Program-made: the position numbers and the translations under genes
DNA from: CAIVAT01 sp037139855
GTDB lineage: Bacteria > Bacteroidota > Bacteroidia > Bacteroidales > FEN-979
DNA length: 20,000 nt
Direction of reading: 5' to 3'
Assembly (NCBI GenBank): GCA_037139855.1
Contig: JBAXFM010000073.1
Location: 1 to 20,000 of the forward strand
The notes under the pieces: generated by a model
Told to the model about the DNA's origin: nothing
Databases searched by the model: none
What the model saw: only the letters and a program-made list of their open reading frames with translations
Shown here: positions 15,899 to 20,000 of the stretch, piece by piece
How positions within the stretch are numbered: the first letter of the stretch is position 1
Layout: each line of letters opens with the position of its first letter

Positions 15899-18391
15899 AT
15901 GTATAAGACCTGTACAATCTGGATTTTCATCCTTTTGTTCTTGGGCATTCATCCAAACGGCAATGCACAACTTTCAGGGGTGTACAGCATTGGTGATTCC
16001 ACTTGCACCTTTCAAACTTTTCAGGAGGCAATCGATTCCCTTCAGCAGGTTGGAACCGCCGGGAATATTTATTTTAATGCAAATCCCGGAGTTTATCCAG
16101 GTTATACCTTATCCGGTTATCAGCCGACCCATCCGTCGGATACTGTTTTTTTTCAATCGGAAACGATGGGGACGAATGATGTCATCATCCGGGGAATGAT
16201 CCGTATTCAAAATTCTTCAATGGTCAGGTTCCGGTATTTGCGGTTTGAGCCTGTGAATGGTCAGCAATACTCCTGTGTCGGGGTATCCGGCCCGGGTTCC
16301 GTGCAATTTGACCAGTGCGCCTTCATCAATCCCTATTCAAACTGTTTCACCTCACAGGAGGCCCTGTTTTCGGCAAATCTGCCATACGCCACCGGATGGG
16401 GATTCGTCACCCTGACGGATTGTGTTCTCTCTTCCCCGGCGTATACGATCTATCTTTCCGGCGCCAGGGGATGGGTGAAGTTTCTTCAGGATACGATCAG
16501 CGGGGCCATTGATTGTTTCACCGGAGGCATGGCCACCTACTATACCAACAATGTATTCAACCTGAGCAACCCTTCTTTCGCCTATGCCGGACAGACTTTC
16601 CGTGGGAATACGTTTAATGGCAGTGATTTATATATCCAGGGTGATTTTTACAACAACCTCTTTTACTGCGGAGTCCAAATGACCGCCGGGAAGATCTGCA
16701 ACAACCATTTTTTCAATGTTTTCACCAACTCCCAATGTCCGGGGGTTGTGATCTCCGACAACATATTTGAACAAAAATTTGACCTGATCTTCAGCAGCAA
16801 CGCCATTGTTGCCCGAAACCGTTTTTTCGGGGAAACGCTTTTTAACAGCAACGGCTCCTACATCACCGGGAACTTCTTTTACGGCTTCACCTCCTGCGCA
16901 ACCGGCCCCGGCTACCAGGTGAGGCAAAACAATTTTCATCCCGATGCCGCATTTGAAATGGATTATACCTCGGGCAAGGTGGAAGGTAACATTTTCGGCA
17001 GCCTGTTTATCCGGCAACCTGCAATAACAATAATATCCAACAACAATTATATACCCGGAGGATCCTTCTCTGTCAATGTTTATGGTACCAATCCATATTT
17101 TTACGATCCGCAGTATATTTCCCCGGCGGATCTCCATGCAACCAACCCGGCCCTGATCCGCAAATCGGTTCCCCTAGATGCCACACCGGGAATGTTGTAC
17201 GACCTTGACAGCCTTCAACGTAAAGCAATTCCCACCATCGGCGCCAATGAGATCTGTTTCAGCTTTCAGGCCGATACCGTCGCCCTGAAGTGCGATAATC
17301 TGTGTCTCGATCTGTGCCCTGATACGCTTTTAGGGTTATACTGGACGCCATCGTCATTATTTATCGATTCAACTTTGTTGTCCCCGGTCATCCATCCCGG
17401 CTCCCCGTGTATGGTTTACCTGAATAAAACCGGCGTTGGCCGTATCGATTCTGTGTTTGTTGATGTCGCCGTCACGCTCCCAGTTGCAAATGGAACCGCT
17501 GTTGTGAATGATCACATGGTCCATTTCACCAACATGTCGGTTTGTGCCGACAGCATTCGCTGGGATTTTGGTGATGGAACATTTGCAAACGGAAATGATG
17601 TTTACCACAGTTTCCCGGTATATGGATTATATCTCTGCAAATTGTACGCCTTCAACCAAATGGGGAAGGATAGTTTATCACTACCGCTCCTGCTCACCTG
17701 TTTAGCCGCTGAAATAACTCCTCAGTGTGGAGACAGCGTCAGACTGGAATCATGCCTCGAAGATTTTACCGGCTTCTATTGGTACCCGTCTTATCTTTTT
17801 AAGGATTCAACCGAAGCAAACCCGGTAATTTATCCGGAACATCATGGGTTCGTAACCCTTCGGAATGTTCATTCGACAGCATTTGCCGAGATTTATCTGC
17901 AGGTTTACCCGGCAATGCCTGTGGCTTCCATGACTTACACCATCGATTCCCTGGAAGTACAATTTTCAGATCAAACGAAATGCGCCGACAGTGTCCGGTG
18001 GGATTTTGGCGACGGAACATCTTCCACTATAAGAAATCCCGTTCACAGCTATCCGGCATTGGGGGTTTATAACGGGAATATTTACGCTTTCAGCCTGTTA
18101 GGCAGCGACACCGCCCGGTTCAGCATCAATATTACAGGAATAGGTTCGGCTGTCATTTCCGGGTTTGAGATCTGGCCGAATCCTGCAGGAAATTATCTTG
18201 TCATAGATCAGCAGGAACCAGTGAAGGATTATTCCGTTTTCATTACCGACCTGTTTGGCCGGGAACTCTCCAATATTGCCGGGATTCGGGGAAGAAAAAA
18301 GGTTGATCTTACTTCATTCTCAGCCGGTGTTTATCTGATCAGGGTCCGGACCGATTCTTGCTCCTTGGTGAAAAAGATCATCCACAAGTGA
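15899..18391 (+). CDS. T9SS-exported beta-helix and PKD-domain surface protein
   Basis: The 830-residue protein has a signal peptide (MYKTCTIWIFILLFLGIH, cleavage near NA-Q24). Residues about 28-450 form a parallel beta-helix, starting VYSIGDSTCTFQTFQEAIDSL and rich in Asn/Phe rungs. Two similar modules follow. Each has a Cys-containing Ig-like part (YWTPSSLFIDSTLLSPVI and YWYPSYLFKDSTEANPVI) and a PKD domain with WDFGDGT at residues 555-561 and 701-707. The last 76 residues (from GFEIWPNPAGNY at about 755 to VKKIIHK) are a type A T9SS sorting domain, which directs export through the outer membrane and usually attachment to the surface. PKD and Ig-like modules commonly mediate binding to polymers or proteins. 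No catalytic residues were identified. It appears to be a single-gene unit. Confidence 0.9.
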   Translation: MYKTCTIWIFILLFLGIHPNGNAQLSGVYSIGDSTCTFQTFQEAIDSLQQVGTAGNIYFNANPGVYPGYTLSGYQPTHPSDTVFFQSETMGTNDVIIRGMIRIQNSSMVRFRYLRFEPVNGQQYSCVGVSGPGSVQFDQCAFINPYSNCFTSQEALFSANLPYATGWGFVTLTDCVLSSPAYTIYLSGARGWVKFLQDTISGAIDCFTGGMATYYTNNVFNLSNPSFAYAGQTFRGNTFNGSDLYIQGDFYNNLFYCGVQMTAGKICNNHFFNVFTNSQCPGVVISDNIFEQKFDLIFSSNAIVARNRFFGETLFNSNGSYITGNFFYGFTSCATGPGYQVRQNNFHPDAAFEMDYTSGKVEGNIFGSLFIRQPAITIISNNNYIPGGSFSVNVYGTNPYFYDPQYISPADLHATNPALIRKSVPLDATPGMLYDLDSLQRKAIPTIGANEICFSFQADTVALKCDNLCLDLCPDTLLGLYWTPSSLFIDSTLLSPVIHPGSPCMVYLNKTGVGRIDSVFVDVAVTLPVANGTAVVNDHMVHFTNMSVCADSIRWDFGDGTFANGNDVYHSFPVYGLYLCKLYAFNQMGKDSLSLPLLLTCLAAEITPQCGDSVRLESCLEDFTGFYWYPSYLFKDSTEANPVIYPEHHGFVTLRNVHSTAFAEIYLQVYPAMPVASMTYTIDSLEVQFSDQTKCADSVRWDFGDGTSSTIRNPVHSYPALGVYNGNIYAFSLLGSDTARFSINITGIGSAVISGFEIWPNPAGNYLVIDQQEPVKDYSVFITDLFGRELSNIAGIRGRKKVDLTSFSAGVYLIRVRTDSCSLVKKIIHK

Positions 18392-18486
18392 TACACTTTT
18401 CATGAGCGATCAATCAATTGTTTTTAACAAATTCTGGATTTGATATTACCTTTTGCTTTTTTTCCGATTAACAGAAAAACGGTATT

Positions 18487-19014
18487 ATGGAAAATAAACT
18501 TTCAGTCTCAGAGGAGTTTCTTGTTCAAAGCATTTTTCTGGTAAGGGGTATGAAAATAATGTTGGACTTTGATTTGGCAACATTATATGGTGTTGAAACA
18601 AGAGTCCTAAAACAACAGGTGAAAAGAAACCTGGACCGATTTCCTCAGGATTTTATGTTCCAAATAACAAAATCGGAATGGAATGAACTTATCACAAATT
18701 GTGATAAGTTCCCTCAGAAAATCAAACATTACCCACTACCTCCACTTGCATTTACAGAACAAGGTGTTTCAATGTTGTCCAGCTTGTTACGTTCAAAACG
18801 TGCAATCATGGTCAACCTCGCCATCATGCGGGCCTTTGTGAACCTCCGCCAATTGATCGATACCAATAAAGATTTGATTCGGCGCATCGATTCCCTGGAA
18901 GAAAAGTATGACAAAAAATTCCTGCTGGTTTTTGAGGCCATCAAAGAACTGATTCGTGCAGAAAACCAGCCCAGGGAAAGGATTGGATATAAAATACCGG
19001 GTTCTTCAGAATGA
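18487..19014 (+). CDS. ORF6N-domain DNA-binding protein
   Basis: The 175-residue protein matches the ORF6N family found in phages and, in many copies, in Bacteroidota chromosomes. Residues about 10-95 are the domain: IFLVRGMKIMLDFDLATLYGVETRVLKQQVKRNLDRFPQDFMFQ, then LAFTEQGVSMLSSLLRSKRAI (about 90-110). The C-terminal half is a helical or coiled-coil segment (LRQLIDTNKDLIRRIDSLEEKYDKKF), and the end RERIGYKIPG resembles the usual IGF/YK-type terminus. The protein is intact. It is thought to bind DNA, but its chromosomal role is unknown. Codons for ITNCD lie in a 27-base palindrome (18685-18711). A box TACCTTTT about 40 bases upstream is near the -7 consensus. No phage genes are adjacent. Confidence 0.88.
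   Translation: MENKLSVSEEFLVQSIFLVRGMKIMLDFDLATLYGVETRVLKQQVKRNLDRFPQDFMFQITKSEWNELITNCDKFPQKIKHYPLPPLAFTEQGVSMLSSLLRSKRAIMVNLAIMRAFVNLRQLIDTNKDLIRRIDSLEEKYDKKFLLVFEAIKELIRAENQPRERIGYKIPGSSE
18685..18711. repeat. 27-base palindrome inside the ORF6N gene
   Basis: Thirteen-base arms GAACTTATCACAA and TTGTGATAAGTTC flank a single A. The core TCACAAATTGTGA is shared with 15483-15507 and 19049-19073. The palindrome encodes NELITNCDKF in the gene frame. Confidence 0.85.
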
Positions 19015-19048
19015 GGCGGTAATTTTTTGGAAAAACTATTAGTTCGGA

Positions 19049-19095
19049 CTGGTGTCACAAATTGTGATACCAGCATTGTTTACAGGCGGTTATAA
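19049..19095. repeat. Orphan ORF6N-type repeat overlapping the thioredoxin gene 3' end
   Basis: CTGGTGTCACAA-A-TTGTGATACCAG (one mismatched pair) is followed, after the same spacing, by TGTTTACAGGCGGTT, which matches TGTTTACAGTCGGTT at 15511-15525 in 14 of 15 bases. In the frame of the upstream ORF6N gene it reads VTNCDTSIVYRRL and a stop. That resembles VITNCDNLSVYSRF of the decayed fragment. The stop codon and last two codons of the thioredoxin-like gene lie within it. Confidence 0.65.
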
Positions 19096-19607
19096 GTCGC
19101 CGGATCGACCGCCTTCACATTCCACATCTTTAAAAAGGTAACTACCTTGGTAGTGTCGTAGCCCTTCACCTGGCAGTGTTCGAGAATGCCCGAATCCTGG
19201 ATGTGTAAAACTTTGCCGTCGCCGTTGAGGATTACGAAAACCGGGTAACCAAAACGGTTGGGATAGCCGAATTCCTCGAACAGTTTGTAGTCTCTTTTTT
19301 TCTTATCCTGCGGAACATTGGCCATCATGTAAACATAATCGGCTTTGATCAGCGAGTCGATGGGTTGCGCTCCATGGGCCATCTGGTGAAACCGGATACA
19401 CCACGGGCACCAGTTGCCGCCAAACTGAATTAACACGTGTTTGTTCTCTTTTTTGGCGAGTGCGGTCGCTTTCTTCAGGTCGGCACGGATGTCCTGGTTT
19501 TCGTTGTAGGGCTTGGGCGGGGTTTGGGCGGAGACAGAGACAGTGACGAATGACAAATGACAAATGACAGCGCTCACTAGGATTATCGATGCAACTATAT
19601 TTTTCAT
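19080..19607 (-). CDS. Periplasmic thioredoxin-like protein
   Basis: The 175 residues start with a signal peptide (MKNIVASIILVSAVICHLSF, probable cleavage SVSA-Q28). A thioredoxin fold follows: KKENKHVLIQFGGNWCPWC with redox cysteines Cys67 and Cys70 (WCPWC), then ANVPQDKKKRDYKLFEEFGYPNRFGYPVFVILNGDGK, where GYP supplies the cis-proline preceding the VFVIL strand. CPWC resembles the thioredoxin-7/DUF255-like and DsbD-tail types. It probably carries out thiol-disulphide exchange in the periplasm. It follows a DUF5916 barrel gene after 32-39 bases on the same strand. A TATCTTCG box in that gap suggests its own promoter. The coding sequence for residues about 13-21 consists of heptamer repeats. 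The last two codons and stop overlap an ORF6N-type repeat. Confidence 0.85.
   Translation of the reverse strand: MKNIVASIILVSAVICHLSFVTVSVSAQTPPKPYNENQDIRADLKKATALAKKENKHVLIQFGGNWCPWCIRFHQMAHGAQPIDSLIKADYVYMMANVPQDKKKRDYKLFEEFGYPNRFGYPVFVILNGDGKVLHIQDSGILEHCQVKGYDTTKVVTFLKMWNVKAVDPATYNRL
19545..19569. repeat. Heptamer repeat inside a signal-peptide coding region
   Basis: Units GACGAAT, GACAAAT, GACAAAT and a partial GACA follow one another without spacers. They encode part of the hydrophobic core of the thioredoxin-like protein's signal peptide (ICHLSFV). A change of one 7-base unit would shift the frame. Confidence 0.7.
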
Positions 19608-19626
19608 ATTGATGATATTTGGGATG

Positions 19627-19634
19627 CGAAGATA
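19627..19634 (-). promoter_or_regulatory. Candidate -7 box for the thioredoxin-like gene
   Basis: TATCTTCG on the minus strand differs from TAnnTTTG at one base and lies 19 bases before the ATG at 19607, within the 39-base gap after the DUF5916 gene. Confidence 0.4.
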
Positions 19635-19646
19635 GGAAAAAACAGG

Positions 19647-20000
19647 TTATTGGCTGTTTGTCTTCTGTTTTTTTGAAAAGACCTTTTTGATGTTCAGGTA
19701 ATCGAGATAATAAAGCACCTTGACGGAGAAACTGTTTGACTGCGGCGCACGGATGGTGTTGCCAAAGTCGGTGAAATAGCCGTGAACGAGCTGGTCGTCG
19801 TAGGTGTTGACGGCGTTCTTCCATACCACGCTCATTTCACTTCCGGGGGCGAAATACCACACGAACTGCAGGTCGATGGTAAAGGCATTGAAGTTGATGT
19901 TCTGGCCTTCGATGAAATCAGACCCCGTGAGGGAACCATCCGGGTTCAGGGTGTAAAAGGAAAGATAACTGGCCTGCGACCAGTAATGCCGGGCACGAAG
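19647..20000 (-). CDS. DUF5916-type outer-membrane protein (partial, C-terminal 117 residues)
   Basis: The frame is open to the right edge and ends at 19647-19649. The visible end includes LQFVWYFAPGSEMSVVWKNA, YFTDFGNTIRAPQSNSFSVKVLYYLDY and a basic tail. This pattern (PGSE-VWK, then SxKVLYYLDYL) is the C-terminus of large Bacteroidota proteins that pair an N-terminal family-9-like carbohydrate-binding domain with a DUF5916 beta-barrel. The start lies outside the window; a GTG at 19862 is internal, because the same frame continues upstream with barrel-like strands. Function of the family is unproven; a role in outer-membrane uptake or polysaccharide handling is often supposed. Confidence 0.75.
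   Translation of the reverse strand, partial: LRARHYWSQASYLSFYTLNPDGSLTGSDFIEGQNINFNAFTIDLQFVWYFAPGSEMSVVWKNAVNTYDDQLVHGYFTDFGNTIRAPQSNSFSVKVLYYLDYLNIKKVFSKKQKTNSQ

Noticed and set aside
19303..19824. Minus-strand open frame of 173 codons
   Set aside because: It overlaps the thioredoxin-like gene and the DUF5916 gene in another frame and has biased low-quality composition.

Overview
The window reads as chromosomal DNA from a member of the Bacteroidota, probably an uncultured fermentative or anaerobic lineage of class Bacteroidia. The evidence is a C-terminal type IX secretion (T9SS) sorting domain, an ORF6N-domain DNA-binding protein, the tail of a DUF5916 outer-membrane protein, repeated Bacteroidota-type -7 promoter boxes (TAnnTTTG) with no obvious Shine-Dalgarno sequences, and several families of short palindromic intergenic repeats. 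I saw no tRNA, rRNA, CRISPR array, prophage or full-length transposase.

Left edge (1-1095): a MarR-type repressor and the start of an NmrA-like NAD(P)-binding oxidoreductase lie in tandem on the minus strand. Each has the same palindrome, TTGTA-N2-TACAA, 25-28 bases before its start codon, so this looks like a small autoregulated sensor/reductase pair. Upstream lies a 205-bp non-coding element with perfect 18-bp terminal inverted repeats and 6-bp flanking direct repeats, resembling a MITE.

Metabolic block (1096-7739, minus strand): acyl-CoA dehydrogenase, fused isobutyryl-CoA mutase (IcmF) and butyrate kinase form a tight operon, followed after an inverted repeat by a metallo-beta-lactamase-fold hydrolase. 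Together they can interconvert isobutyryl-CoA and butyryl-CoA, link butyryl-CoA to crotonyl-CoA, and conserve energy as ATP through butyryl phosphate. No phosphotransbutyrylase is present here. Further right (11091-13778) is an ADP-forming acyl-CoA synthetase fused to a GNAT acetyltransferase domain, a second possible route from acyl-CoA to ATP.

Cell-envelope block (7869-11049 and 14020-20000): a secreted parallel beta-helix protein, two small lipoproteins, a porin-like barrel, a large T9SS-exported beta-helix/PKD protein, a periplasmic thioredoxin-like protein and the C-terminus of a DUF5916 barrel protein. An intact ORF6N gene sits among them.

Stretches without a gene: 774-1095 holds promoter/operator signals and the MITE-like element. 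13779-14019 holds a promoter, a 16-bp tandem repeat and a 17-bp inverted repeat. 15349-15898 holds a GC-rich hairpin, a decayed ORF6N fragment and a cluster of three REP-like hairpins. The most unusual signal is a palindrome with core TCACAAATTGTGA. It occurs three times: in the intact ORF6N gene, in the decayed ORF6N fragment, and across the 3' end of the thioredoxin-like gene. Its outer arms differ between copies but stay largely complementary.
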